From Streptomyces sp. 15-116A (GTDB taxonomy: Bacteria > Actinomycetota > Actinomycetes > Streptomycetales > Streptomycetaceae), in contig NZ_JAOCQE010000027.1 in the NCBI RefSeq assembly GCF_025290915.1, positions 1 to 41,650 on the forward strand: a DNA stretch of 41,650 nucleotides, written 5' to 3'. A program made the translations under genes and the position numbers. Under the pieces are notes generated by a model that ran no database searches, had not been told where the DNA came from, and saw only the letters and a list, made by a program, of their open reading frames with translations. Shown piece by piece: positions 17,128 through 25,524 of the stretch (its first letter is position 1; each line of letters starts with the position of its first letter).

Positions 17128-19238
17128 CGGCCGTGGCGTCCCTGACCTCCGTGGTGTCCAGCGGCATCGGCGCGAGGGCCGGCCGCCTGCTCCTGGCCCT
17201 GTGCGCCTGCGTCGCCGTACTGACGACCGCCGCACCGCAGGCCCAGGCGGAGCCGCAACCGCGCCCGCGGGCACAGTCCCAGGCGGCCTACCTCGCCGAC
17301 CGCCTCCGCACCCACCCGGTCCACGTCACCGACCAACTCCCCCGCGAGGTCCCGCTCTCCCTCGCCGACGACTTCGCCCGCGTGGCGAAGCGCACCGGTG
17401 TCCCCACGTACGTCCTGGTCCTGCCGGGCCAGAGCGCGCGCGAGGACGGCCTGCTGGCCGAGGTGCACGACCGGCTGGGCCGCGACGGACTGTACGTGTT
17501 GATCGACGAGTCGGAGGTCACGGAGGCCCGGGCCCACGGCGTGCGCGTCCCGGCGGAGGCCGCCGCGACCGTCGTGCGCTACGAACTCCCCTTTGACGCG
17601 GGCCCGTTGCGTGCCTTCGAGCGCTTCGTCGAGGTCGCCACCATGGCCCCCGAGGACGCGGAGAAGCTGGCCGCGGCGGCGAGCGAGGCGTACGGGGAAG
17701 ACGGCGGCCCCGCCGACCTGTACATCGGCCCGGCGGACCGCCGTAACCAGTCCTTCCTCACGGGCATAGCCGTCACCGGCGTACCGCTGTCGATCCTGCT
17801 GCTGGTCCCGTACATACGCCGCCGCCGACGCGGCCCGCCACCGGCGCGCGGCAAGAAGAAGTCCCCCGCCGGCGCCCCTCTGTGGCGTCGCCTGCTCCTG
17901 CCCACGATCGCCCTGCTCACAGGCGCGGCGATCGCCGGCACCGCTCCCCTGGTCTTCGACCAGACCCGCAGCAGCGCGGCCCCCACACCGTCCCCACAGG
18001 ACATGTCCGCGCGCGTCGAACGCGTCGCGGCGGCCCTGGCCCGGGACCCGATCTACCAGGACCCGGAGAGCCCGCAGAGGCTCAGCCCGTCCCAAGTCAC
18101 CCGCCTGCAGGCCCGTATCGACCGATTCGCCAGGTCGGAAGGCGGCGGCCCGGTCTACGTCACGCTGATGCCGCACATGCCGGAGGACGAGACCGCCGGT
18201 GACGAGGACCGCTTCGCCGCGGCCGTCCACGCCAAGCTCAAGAAGGACGGCGTGTACGTCACCGCGGACCCGCTGAGCGGTTACATCCGCGCCTTCAACC
18301 ACGGCCTTCACGTGGACAGTTACGACCTTCTCTTCAACGTTCCCGAATCGATCGAGTACGGATCCGCGAAGGCGGATCAGGCCGAGGACCACCTCCTCGG
18401 AGAGCGCCTCGACGCCTTGATGACGTTCCTCGACGAGGTGCCGCGTACCGAGGAACCGCGCTACAGCGGCACACCGCTGTCCGCCCCCAGCCCCGCCAAG
18501 GAGCACGCCCTCCCACCGCTCTTCGCCACCGACTTCTGGCCGGGCCTGATGGTCGGCGCCCTGGCGGCGCTGCTGCTGCTCATGGTGGTGGCCGCGATGT
18601 GGCCGGTGGTCGCCAAGGCGGGCAGACGTCTCGGCTGGGGACCGAGCCCGGACTCGCGCGACGCGGCACCTCAGGCTCCGTCGGAGGCGTACCTGCGACG
18701 CGTGGCGCGGGCGGAACTCCGAGCGGCGGCCGCGGCCGTCAAACGGACGGCGAGCGCGGACGACGAGGACGCGAACCCGTCGGCGTACACCCGATCCCGC
18801 AACGCCCACGACCGCTACGAGGCGGCGAAGTCCCTGGCGGGCGCCGACACGTCCCGCCTGCGCGACCCGGCGCTGGACCCGGCCCACTTGCTGGCGATCG
18901 CCGTCCTGGCCCGCGCGGCACGAGCGGCCCTGGACGGCGACTCCAGCCCACGCTGCTGCGCGGTGAACCCCCTGCACGGCTCCGCCGTCACTCGCCAGGA
19001 CGTCCGCGTGTCGCCCGCGGGCAAGAGCAGGCGCCTGCTCCCGGTCTGCGAGCCCTGCCGCGATGCGGCGATCGCCGCGCCTCGCGAACTCCCGGGCCGG
19101 TTCCTGACCCTGCCGTGCGGACCCGACGGCACGGCCCGCATCCGCTACGACGAGGCCTCGCGCCGCCTGCTGTCACCGCTGTCGAAGGGATACGGCGAGC
19201 TGGTGACAAAGGTGAAGGAAGCGGCGCATGCCGGCTGA
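17124..19238 (+). CDS. Large membrane protein with duplicated outer domain and C-terminal Cys pairs
   Basis: 704 aa, GTG overlapping the lipoprotein stop. Signal/TM at ~18-40, an outer domain to ~205, TM ~210-231, a basic cytosolic loop (RRRRRGPP), TM ~257-279, a second outer domain ~295-460, TM ~475-496, and a cytosolic tail. The two outer domains resemble each other: GVPTYVLVLPG / GPVYVTLMPHM, a DGLYVLID / DGVYVTAD strand, and a following HGV/HGL. The tail carries CC (residue ~611) and CEPC (~642), possibly a metal site. Each outer domain recalls the TPM-like fold, but this is tentative. Probably acts with the upstream lipoprotein. Confidence 0.85.
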   Translation: MTAVASLTSVVSSGIGARAGRLLLALCACVAVLTTAAPQAQAEPQPRPRAQSQAAYLADRLRTHPVHVTDQLPREVPLSLADDFARVAKRTGVPTYVLVLPGQSAREDGLLAEVHDRLGRDGLYVLIDESEVTEARAHGVRVPAEAAATVVRYELPFDAGPLRAFERFVEVATMAPEDAEKLAAAASEAYGEDGGPADLYIGPADRRNQSFLTGIAVTGVPLSILLLVPYIRRRRRGPPPARGKKKSPAGAPLWRRLLLPTIALLTGAAIAGTAPLVFDQTRSSAAPTPSPQDMSARVERVAAALARDPIYQDPESPQRLSPSQVTRLQARIDRFARSEGGGPVYVTLMPHMPEDETAGDEDRFAAAVHAKLKKDGVYVTADPLSGYIRAFNHGLHVDSYDLLFNVPESIEYGSAKADQAEDHLLGERLDALMTFLDEVPRTEEPRYSGTPLSAPSPAKEHALPPLFATDFWPGLMVGALAALLLLMVVAAMWPVVAKAGRRLGWGPSPDSRDAAPQAPSEAYLRRVARAELRAAAAAVKRTASADDEDANPSAYTRSRNAHDRYEAAKSLAGADTSRLRDPALDPAHLLAIAVLARAARAALDGDSSPRCCAVNPLHGSAVTRQDVRVSPAGKSRRLLPVCEPCRDAAIAAPRELPGRFLTLPCGPDGTARIRYDEASRRLLSPLSKGYGELVTKVKEAAHAG

Positions 19239-19327
19239 GCATCAAGCAAGTTCGCGGTGGCGAAACCACGAACCACACCAGTACCGTCATTGCCCTTGAC
19301 TGCACATCTGTCCCACGGGGAGTCACT

Positions 19328-19999
19328 GTGAAGCGCCGAACTTTGCCCGTTGCTGTCGCATGCGCCGCGACAACAGCCCTCCTGCTGACGGCCTGCGGAG
19401 GCGGGGAGGAGAAGGCCGGCGACAACGACAAGATCGCCGGCGCCGACCAGGGCGCGGAGACACCGAAGGAGTCCACGAAGCCCTCGGCGGCCCCGGCGGA
19501 GGACAGGCCGGACGGCGTGGATGTGTCCCTGCCGAAGGACATGAACCTGGTGTTCGACTGGGAGAAGCCGAAGGACAAGAACGAGGCGGCGGCGATGGAG
19601 GACGCGGCGAACTTCCTTCGGGCCATTTATCGGGGCGTCGACAAACGAACGACCAAGGACGCGGCGGTGACGGCGTACGCCACGGGCGAGGGGCTGCACT
19701 ACGCGGAGGTGCAGATCAACGAGTGGATCAAGGGCGGCTGGACGGCCACCGGCACCCTGCGCCACTACGACGCCGCCACACGGTCCGCCGAGAACGGCAA
19801 CTCGGTGGAAGTGGCGTTCTGCGCGGACTCGGGCAGGTTCTTCGGCAAAGAACTCGAGACCGGCAAAATCCTCAGGACCAAGCCCAGCATCGAGGATTTC
19901 GACCACTTCAAGGTCATCATGGTGAAGCACCCCGCAGATGAGGGCCTGTGGCAGGCATCCAAGGTGTTCGTCGAAACCAAGGCGGCGAAGTGCCGATGA
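19328..19999 (+). CDS. Secreted lipoprotein, copy 2 of a duplicated pair
   Basis: 223 aa. GTG with GGGGAG upstream; the longer open frame before it is a shadow of the 704-aa gene. Signal peptide with lipobox LLTAC, then a KAGDNDKIAGADQ linker and a domain homologous to the lipoprotein at 3229 (VSLPKDMNLVFDWEKPKDK, EWIKGGWTATGT, FCADSGRFFG, C-terminal AAKCR). The stop overlaps the next ATG (ATGA), exactly as in copy 1. Confidence 0.9.
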   Translation: MKRRTLPVAVACAATTALLLTACGGGEEKAGDNDKIAGADQGAETPKESTKPSAAPAEDRPDGVDVSLPKDMNLVFDWEKPKDKNEAAAMEDAANFLRAIYRGVDKRTTKDAAVTAYATGEGLHYAEVQINEWIKGGWTATGTLRHYDAATRSAENGNSVEVAFCADSGRFFGKELETGKILRTKPSIEDFDHFKVIMVKHPADEGLWQASKVFVETKAAKCR

Positions 20000-21075
20000 G
20001 CCGATCGCGACTCGTACGCCTCAGTGCGGCAGCCTTGACGTTGGCCCTCGTGCCCGTCGCTCTAACGGAAGCCGCCTATGCGGCGAAGCCCGTAGGTTCT
20101 GGCAAGGGAGCCAGCACAGAGGAGACCGGCGGAGGCGACAACAGCGGCATCTACGCCGCCGCCCGCATCCAGTACTCCGGCTCTGTCGCCAAGAACGGCG
20201 GCACCGGGAACGTGACGTCCACCGACGTCAACTGGACGCCACCGCCCTGCTGGTACGCGCCGTACATGGGCGCCAAGGACTTCAAGAAGAAGATGTCCAA
20301 GGACATCGAGAAGGCCAAGAACACTCCGGGCATGGGTGGCACCGCGGGCTCGGCGGTCGGCGAGGTGGAGCGCCACTACGAGGACGAGTACGGCTGGACC
20401 GACACCCCCGGCTACAAGGACTACAACGTCGAGAACGACGGCAAGGGGATGTTCTGGGCGGCCGTCGAGAACCCCGACGAGCCCGACCCCTTGAAGCGAA
20501 GCTCGTGCAACGACCTCCCCTTCTGGGTGCCCAACGGCGAGGCCCCGCCGCCCCAGTACGAGGAAGCCATCACGCCCGAGATCCTCGCAGCCCTCGCCTA
20601 CCAGCACATGCAGCTCCCGGACACCAAGGTGACCCTCGCGCCGGCGGCCGCCACGAAGGTGAACCTGCCAACCTGGGCGTGGCTCGACAAGGCCGTCTTC
20701 GACGAGGTCCAGGCCACGGCGGCGATCAACGTCCCCGGCTTCAACCTCCAGTCGACGACCACGGCCAAGCCGGTCTCCCTCAAGCTGGAACCGGGCACCA
20801 AGGACGCCGAGACCTACCCGGCCTCCGGCGAGTGCGTCATCAACGCCGACGGCTCCATCGGCGAGCCCTACGCCAAGGGCAAGGCCGACGAAACCCCGCC
20901 CTGCGGCATCAAGTACCTCCGCTCCTCGGGCGAGGACACCTTCAAACTCCAGGCCACCATCACGTGGGACATCACCTGGCAGGGCACGGGCGGCGCCGGC
21001 GGCGACCTCCCGGACGGCACGTTCGGCAATGACCAGGCGGTGACAGTCCAGGAGATCCAGGCCGTCAACCGGTGA
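19996..21075 (+). CDS. Secreted Cys/Trp-containing protein, copy 2 of a duplicated pair
   Basis: 359 aa. Signal peptide (LSAAALTLALVPVAL, cleavage near AYAA), Gly/Ser-rich region, then the blocks shared with the protein at 3876: PPPCWY, GYKDYN, SCNDLPFWV, NLPTWAWLD, GTKDAETYPASGE, TPPCGIKYLR and GDLPDGTF. Divergence is mainly in the N-terminal third, while the C-terminal half is very similar. Coupled to the lipoprotein. Convergent with the EspG-like gene 33 bases on. Confidence 0.9.
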   Translation: MSRSRLVRLSAAALTLALVPVALTEAAYAAKPVGSGKGASTEETGGGDNSGIYAAARIQYSGSVAKNGGTGNVTSTDVNWTPPPCWYAPYMGAKDFKKKMSKDIEKAKNTPGMGGTAGSAVGEVERHYEDEYGWTDTPGYKDYNVENDGKGMFWAAVENPDEPDPLKRSSCNDLPFWVPNGEAPPPQYEEAITPEILAALAYQHMQLPDTKVTLAPAAATKVNLPTWAWLDKAVFDEVQATAAINVPGFNLQSTTTAKPVSLKLEPGTKDAETYPASGECVINADGSIGEPYAKGKADETPPCGIKYLRSSGEDTFKLQATITWDITWQGTGGAGGDLPDGTFGNDQAVTVQEIQAVNR

Positions 21076-21107
21076 TTAACGGAGGACGGCAAAGGTCGCA
21101 GAGCTGC

Positions 21108-21947
21108 TCACCTCGGGGGCGGCGCCGTCGCGAACTCTTCCTTGGCCGGGAGCAGGTCAGAGATCAGCTGCCAGACCTCCTTGGCATCGGTCCGAACCAG
21201 CTTGAGCGGGGTTGTGCCATCCACCTGGCCGGGCAGGATCGGCTCGGCGGGCAGCTCACGATGCCAATAGCCGAGAGGTCCGCAGTCCCACACTGCGAAT
21301 CCGCGCACCTGCATGGCGGGAGTCCCCTCATCGTGGCCCCGCCATGCGGCAGTCATCCGCCAACTGGCACGCATTCCGGCGATGAGCTTGGCAAGCGTGC
21401 TGAGTTGCGACTTCTGGGTGAGTCCGGCGTCCTTGAGCGCCTCCCCGATCCGGTTTACGCCTTCCTCGGCCGTCAGGTTACGGAGGCTGTCCAGGGTGCT
21501 CAGCCCTGCGTTCAGGACGGCCATGGTGGTCTCGATCACCGGCGTGGCGACCTGAACAGTCTCCTCGCCCTGGAGGTTGACCATCCGCGCCAGCGCCCAG
21601 ACGAGCATGTTCGGCTCGAGCCGGACGTACTCGGATTCGTCGGAACCCGGCCAGGACTCGTGGGAGTAGACGTAGCCGTCGCCGATGGTCACGCCGTGGT
21701 GAAGGGTGCCGTGCTCACCGAGCGCCTCCACGTGCAGGACGACGGTGGGTGCTCGCAGGGTGCTGACCAATGGGCTCAGCAAGATGTCGAGGTTTCCCGC
21801 CTCGTCCATCAGGCCGGCGTCGCGCAGTTCGCGGTCGGCCTCGTCCAGTTCGGAGGGTACTTCTTCCCCTGCGATGCGATGACCGATGACGGCCAGGTGG
21901 CTCTCGGCGAGCCGGAACCGACCCCGGGTGCTGTCATATGAGGGCAT
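21108..21947 (-). CDS. EspG-like protein (possible T7SS chaperone)
   Basis: 279 aa, ATG at 21947 with only a weak ribosome site. The N-terminal half has the pattern seen in EspG-type proteins: a polar start, LRDAGLMDEAGNLD followed by LLSPLVSTLRAPTVVLHVEA, then a strand-rich stretch and a long helix (VWALARMVNLQ). The C-terminal half contains an AWRGHDEGTPAMQVRGFAV strand pair and WQLISDLLP. No signal peptide or TM. EspG proteins bind PE/PPE-type substrates in mycobacteria; here the neighbours are candidate T7SS substrates, which fits. The family assignment rests on pattern only. Confidence 0.45.
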   Translation of the reverse strand: MPSYDSTRGRFRLAESHLAVIGHRIAGEEVPSELDEADRELRDAGLMDEAGNLDILLSPLVSTLRAPTVVLHVEALGEHGTLHHGVTIGDGYVYSHESWPGSDESEYVRLEPNMLVWALARMVNLQGEETVQVATPVIETTMAVLNAGLSTLDSLRNLTAEEGVNRIGEALKDAGLTQKSQLSTLAKLIAGMRASWRMTAAWRGHDEGTPAMQVRGFAVWDCGPLGYWHRELPAEPILPGQVDGTTPLKLVRTDAKEVWQLISDLLPAKEEFATAPPPR

Positions 21948-22006
21948 TGGGTGTCGCTTTCGCTAGCTGCAAAATGTGGCGGCGCTGACTCAGGAATTCC
22001 ATCGGG

Positions 22007-22585
22007 TCAATGGAAAATGTCCAGCCAATTCAACGACCTGCTGAAAAAGGCGCGAACGGCCCCGCCTCTGGTCAGATTGCGCGTATTGACGCCGCACATC
22101 ACGGCGGCCAGGGCGAGGTCAGTGGCGTCGGCCGGCCCCAGGACGGTGAGAGTGGCCTTCTTCCGTGCACCGCTGCCATGACGACGGGTCCGGATCTCCA
22201 CCCCGTTCCTGACCAGAGCCCGGTCCCGGTGCCGCGCGCTGGTCGCGAGATAGCGATACTCCCTCCCGGCAACCTGCATCCGGAGCGCTCTTCCCGCTCT
22301 GGTCTGTGCCCAGCGGTTGCGCTTGAGCCGGACTCCTGCCCCGCCGACATTGAGCTCTGCAATGTAGAGCGAGGGCTTGCGTCCGTAAGCCCAGCCCATG
22401 AACGAGGTGGCGGGCACAGTGTCCCCCTTGACCTCGGTGACGTGACGGTCGCCGTGCCGACTCGCCGGGTAGACCACCTCGATCCGGCCGAACTCGCCTA
22501 CGGTCCCCCGGTACCCGAACTTCCAGGCCAGTCGATGGCCCGAGCGGTCCTCCCAGCCGTCTAGAGCGTACGTGTACTGCTGCAT
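22007..22585 (-). CDS. Unnamed family protein, member 2 of three
   Basis: 192 aa. ATG at 22585 with GGGGAAGGAA just upstream. Closest in the window to the protein at 24894: AELNVGG, KRNRWAQTRAGRALRM, REYRYLA, HRDRALVRNG, DATDLALAAVMCGVNTRNLT. Mostly beta by pattern with one C-terminal helix that ends FFSRSLNWLDIFH. No signal peptide. It sits between the EspG-like gene and a putative large substrate, so it could be an immunity protein or adaptor for that substrate; that is inference only. Confidence 0.8.
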   Translation of the reverse strand: MQQYTYALDGWEDRSGHRLAWKFGYRGTVGEFGRIEVVYPASRHGDRHVTEVKGDTVPATSFMGWAYGRKPSLYIAELNVGGAGVRLKRNRWAQTRAGRALRMQVAGREYRYLATSARHRDRALVRNGVEIRTRRHGSGARKKATLTVLGPADATDLALAAVMCGVNTRNLTRGGAVRAFFSRSLNWLDIFH

Positions 22586-22633
22586 GGTTCCTTCCCCTCG
22601 CGCCGTTCGGGCGCGGATGTGGCGTGGTCGGCA

Positions 22634-23797
22634 TCAGTCGAACGGGTTGAGGGCACTGCCGAGTTTCTTGGCTCCATCGGCAATCGCCTCACCTGCTTTT
22701 TCAGCCTTGTCGCCGACCCACTCTGCGGCGTCACCGATTTTGTCCGCATGGTCCCAGGCCAGTGTTCCGGCATAGGCAAGTCCAGTGGCCGCAGTGAGAC
22801 CGAGAGTGACGGGGTTGGGGGCAACCATGGCCGCGGTGAGCGAAGCGTTGAAGGCCGTCCCGGTCCAGTTGGACAGGTATTTGGCCTTGTCTTCCTTCCA
22901 CGCTTTGCCGTGATCCATGGTTGCCAGGTTGGCGACGCCCCAACCGGTGGCGCCGAGCGAACCGACGATACCGGCGCCGCGAATCCATCCGGCGGCCTTG
23001 GCCGCATTCGCGAGACCCCCGCGTTGGGCGACCCGGAGCAAGTTGGACTCGGTCGCAGTGGGCATGTAGAAGGCGCCGTTGCGCATGTATCCCGCGAACA
23101 TCGCCGCCTCGTCGGAGCCGGCCAGCACGCCGGTCGGCACCCGGGCCAGCCAACTCCCGGCCCTGGGAACCCTGGACAGCTTGTCCCAGTGACCACTGAT
23201 CAGGCGGGCGGTGAGGGTGCCTGGCGCGTTGAGTATCTTGGATGACTTGAAGTAGGCACGGACCGATTTTGCGCTGAGCAGCCCCACGGTTGTCGACGTG
23301 AAGAACGCCGACAGATTGGCCGCTCCCTCGATGTACGTCGCGACTGCCTGACCCAGCTTCTCGTTGCCGGTGAGCTGAGTGACAGCATCGCCCTGCACCC
23401 TGACGAGCCAGTCGTCGAGAGACTCGCCGTCCTTCCTCTTGAGCCAGCTGTCGTCGAGCTCGCTGTTGGACGCCGTCGCATTGGCGACCAACAGGATGTC
23501 CGGCGGCAACTCCTTGTTCTTCAGTTGCTCAGGGGTGAACCCGGCGAGCAGCAGGCCGGCCAGCGGATCGTCGTTCTCCAAGCGGGCATATGCTGCTTTC
23601 CTGCGGAGTTCGGGCGCAGTATCCGAAACCCAGGCACGCATGGGCCGTATCGCGCTCAGCTTGTCCGACACCCCGAGTGCCGAGGCACGCGTGAAGGCCT
23701 CACCGAGTCTGTCTCCCATTCCTCCCCGCCCGTCGAGCAACTTGGCCAGCTGCTCGAGGTCGTTCGGATTCACCACTCTGTTCGGCTTGCCCGTCAC
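22634..23797 (-). CDS. Putative T7SS-associated large protein (helical, Gly-rich C-terminus)
   Basis: 387 aa, GTG at 23797 after GGGAG. No signal peptide. The N-terminal ~80 residues contain NPNDLEQLAKLL and RAWVSDTAPELRRKAAYARL followed by EnDDP; the protein at 30942 has the same signature. Hydrophobic Gly/Ala stretches at ~269-292 and ~313-348 are followed by an amphipathic helical tail (DAAEWVGDKAEKAGEAIADG). This is the layout of a membrane-inserting protein exported without a Sec signal. No toxin family recognised. Confidence 0.75.
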   Translation of the reverse strand: MTGKPNRVVNPNDLEQLAKLLDGRGGMGDRLGEAFTRASALGVSDKLSAIRPMRAWVSDTAPELRRKAAYARLENDDPLAGLLLAGFTPEQLKNKELPPDILLVANATASNSELDDSWLKRKDGESLDDWLVRVQGDAVTQLTGNEKLGQAVATYIEGAANLSAFFTSTTVGLLSAKSVRAYFKSSKILNAPGTLTARLISGHWDKLSRVPRAGSWLARVPTGVLAGSDEAAMFAGYMRNGAFYMPTATESNLLRVAQRGGLANAAKAAGWIRGAGIVGSLGATGWGVANLATMDHGKAWKEDKAKYLSNWTGTAFNASLTAAMVAPNPVTLGLTAATGLAYAGTLAWDHADKIGDAAEWVGDKAEKAGEAIADGAKKLGSALNPFD

Positions 23798-23826
23798 ACA
23801 TCTCCCTCAGGTGATCAACAAAGCTC

Positions 23827-23884
23827 CTTCCTGAGCAGGAAGCAGCACAAGTGGTCGAATACCTTACCGTGGACGCAGATTGAA
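23827..23884 (-). promoter_or_regulatory. Possible promoter and palindromic operator of the 387-aa gene
   Basis: A perfect palindrome CTTCCTG-AG-CAGGAAG lies at 23827-23842. On the minus strand TTCAAT (23879-23884), 17 bases and TATTCG (23856-23861) would start transcription near 23849, placing the palindrome just downstream of the start, a good repressor position. The -35 match is poor. Confidence 0.3.
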
Positions 23885-23935
23885 CCGACGCCCACAGTCT
23901 CGGTAGAAACTCGGAGTACAAACGAATGTGGGTGA

Positions 23936-24532
23936 TCAGATCTGGCGCGCTCGCGTCAGTGCGTCCAGCAGGGCATCGCGGTCGTGGGTGGCGATCAGCA
24001 GCGACTCGCCCTGCACGGTCTCGACCACGATCTCGTCCATACCCATCGGCACAGACCAGCCTCCTCCCATGAGCCGAGGCGGCACAGCCGCACGGCTCGC
24101 TCGACGCAGCTCCGCGAGTTCCTGAGGCGACCGAGAACCGAGGGCGGCGACGAACTCCGCATCAGTGGGCTGCTCACGAGCTTCCCTGAGCGAGTCGACG
24201 GTCAACGACTCCACCGCGATCGTCTCCCGCCCCACGGTCAACTGGCCGTTCTCAAGGCGGACTCGGTGGTAGATGCGCTTGGAAAGCGGCACGGCGTTGA
24301 AAACGACCGCAAGAAGCGTCGAGGCACCGACAATCACCAGCCAGACAGTGCTGTCCTCGGGAAGCAAGATACCCCCTTGATAAAGGACAAAGGCGACAAG
24401 AACCGCGATGCTGGCAATCATCCAGCGCTTCGGCAGCTTCTCTTGGTGCACCACCGCGCGCCCGTACGACGCCGTCGCCACGTTGTCACCAGATCCATAC
24501 ACGCCGCCCACGACCGCTCCCCTCAACTCCAT
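23936..24532 (-). CDS. Two-TM membrane protein with PH-like C-terminal domain
   Basis: 198 aa, ATG at 24532 with GGAGAG upstream. Two TM helices at ~38-56 and ~62-80 form a hairpin. The C-terminal part has the pattern of bacterial PH-like domains: HRVRLENGQLTVGRETIAV, a helix-rich insertion, then GGGWSVPMGMDEIVVETVQG and LLIATHDRDALLDAL. It lies between the candidate substrate genes and may be a membrane-bound scaffold or immunity protein, but nothing proves it. No precise family named. Confidence 0.7.
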   Translation of the reverse strand: MELRGAVVGGVYGSGDNVATASYGRAVVHQEKLPKRWMIASIAVLVAFVLYQGGILLPEDSTVWLVIVGASTLLAVVFNAVPLSKRIYHRVRLENGQLTVGRETIAVESLTVDSLREAREQPTDAEFVAALGSRSPQELAELRRASRAAVPPRLMGGGWSVPMGMDEIVVETVQGESLLIATHDRDALLDALTRARQI

Positions 24533-24589
24533 CCGCTCTCCATGCCGGCCAGGCTACCCAGCGCCCGTGGCTGCGAGCCACTGCCCCTT

Positions 24590-24618
24590 ACCCTGGGCGC
24601 CCTTTCCTGAGTCGTCAA
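24590..24618 (-). promoter_or_regulatory. Candidate promoter of the PH-like membrane protein gene
   Basis: On the minus strand TTGACG (24613-24618), 17-base spacer and CAGGGT (24590-24595). The start point would be near 24583, about 50 bases before the ATG at 24532. Confidence 0.4.
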
Positions 24619-24674
24619 GGACGGCGATTCTGATCCCTAGGGTGCCGAGTCGCCCGCCCAGAGTCCGCTCATTG

Positions 24675-24694
24675 TGAAGTGATTGTGGTGACTT
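24675..24694 (+). promoter_or_regulatory. GAAGT-N10-ACTTC element, copy 1
   Basis: A 5-bp inverted repeat with a 10-base centre, within a 24-base segment (24671-24694) that matches 25521-25544 at 19 positions. It precedes the third unnamed-family gene. A regulator binding site is plausible. Confidence 0.45.
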
Positions 24695-24893
24695 CATGGC
24701 GAGCGCGATGGAGGTCGTCGACACCGCGAGCGTCGTCGCAGAAGCGTGGATGGCCGGGCAGCGATCGAACCTTAATACCGTGCCTTTAAGATCATTCAGC
24801 GTACCGACTGTCGCCCTGCATCACGGTGCGATGCTCGGTCCACTGTTTTCCACCGGTCAATGCAGAAACGGAATCGACAGACGTATGGGCGGG

Positions 24894-25463
24894 ATGACAT
24901 TCAAAGTGCAGCGCGCGGCATCCACCAAGGGAAGGCGGGGCGAAGCCGTTTCATGGATTGGGGATATCGCTGGACTTGGCCGCGTTCAGCTCACCTTCCC
25001 CACAGAAAACAGCAACTATCCGTCTACGTATACCGAGGTGTCAGTGAGTGGGGAGGGCTTCCCTCTCGTCACATATCTCGGTCTGGGCTACTTGCAGCGC
25101 CCACTGCTGGCCAGAGGGGAGCTGAACGTCGACTGGGAACCCGCCGAGCTATCCCGAAACAGGTGGCTGCTCACCAGGAACGCGCGCGCCTTGCGGATTC
25201 GGACCAAACGGCGCTCATACGCCTATACCCAACGGGGCGGAAAACGCGATCACGAGCTTGTCCGCACCGGAGCGGCTGTACACATGCGGCGTTCGAGTTG
25301 GGTCAAACCACGCACGATCACGGGTACCTGCTCAGGTGATGTGGATTCCCTCGACATCGCCATCGCGCTGGTCCTGGAGGGCGTGTACACGCGAAACCTG
25401 ACGGTGTACGGCGCACTTGTGTCACTCCCCGGCCGTGCCATCAATCGGTTCAACGACATCTGA
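24894..25463 (+). CDS. Unnamed family protein, member 3 of three
   Basis: 189 aa from the ATG at 24894, chosen because it aligns with the N-termini of the paralogues; ATG 24885 is nearly equivalent. Shared blocks: GLGRVQLTFP, RGELNVDWEPAELSRNRWLL, RALRIRTKRRSYAYTQ, HELVRTG, and DSLDIAIALVLEGVYTRNLT. The C-terminal helix (LVSLPGRAINRF) closes the domain. No signal peptide. It lies upstream of a WXG100-like/calpain pair and shares a putative operator sequence with it. Confidence 0.75.
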   Translation: MTFKVQRAASTKGRRGEAVSWIGDIAGLGRVQLTFPTENSNYPSTYTEVSVSGEGFPLVTYLGLGYLQRPLLARGELNVDWEPAELSRNRWLLTRNARALRIRTKRRSYAYTQRGGKRDHELVRTGAAVHMRRSSWVKPRTITGTCSGDVDSLDIAIALVLEGVYTRNLTVYGALVSLPGRAINRFNDI

Positions 25464-25524
25464 GCCAGGCCGGTAATGACTTCCTGAGGTGATGAATCGC
25501 CTGGGAGAATTCCGGACCTTCTGT

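Larger units (their letters stand above)
24533..24893. other. 361-base divergent region
   Basis: Holds the minus-strand promoter at 24590-24618 and one copy of a GAAGT-N10-ACTTC element at 24675-24694. An in-frame ATG at 24696 would extend the plus-strand gene by 66 codons, but it lacks a ribosome site and the extension has no counterpart in the paralogues. Confidence 0.5.

Noticed and set aside
17028..18977. A 649-codon minus-strand frame
   Set aside because: Antisense shadow of the 704-aa membrane protein, with atypical composition and no start site.
3148..19316. CATTGCC...GCATCT-like boxes upstream of both lipoprotein copies
   Set aside because: The two boxes lie at different distances from the starts (81 versus 41 bases) and match only loosely, so a shared promoter element is not supported.
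24696..24893. N-terminal extension of the third unnamed-family protein
   Set aside because: No ribosome site, no counterpart in the two paralogues, and it covers probable promoter sequence.
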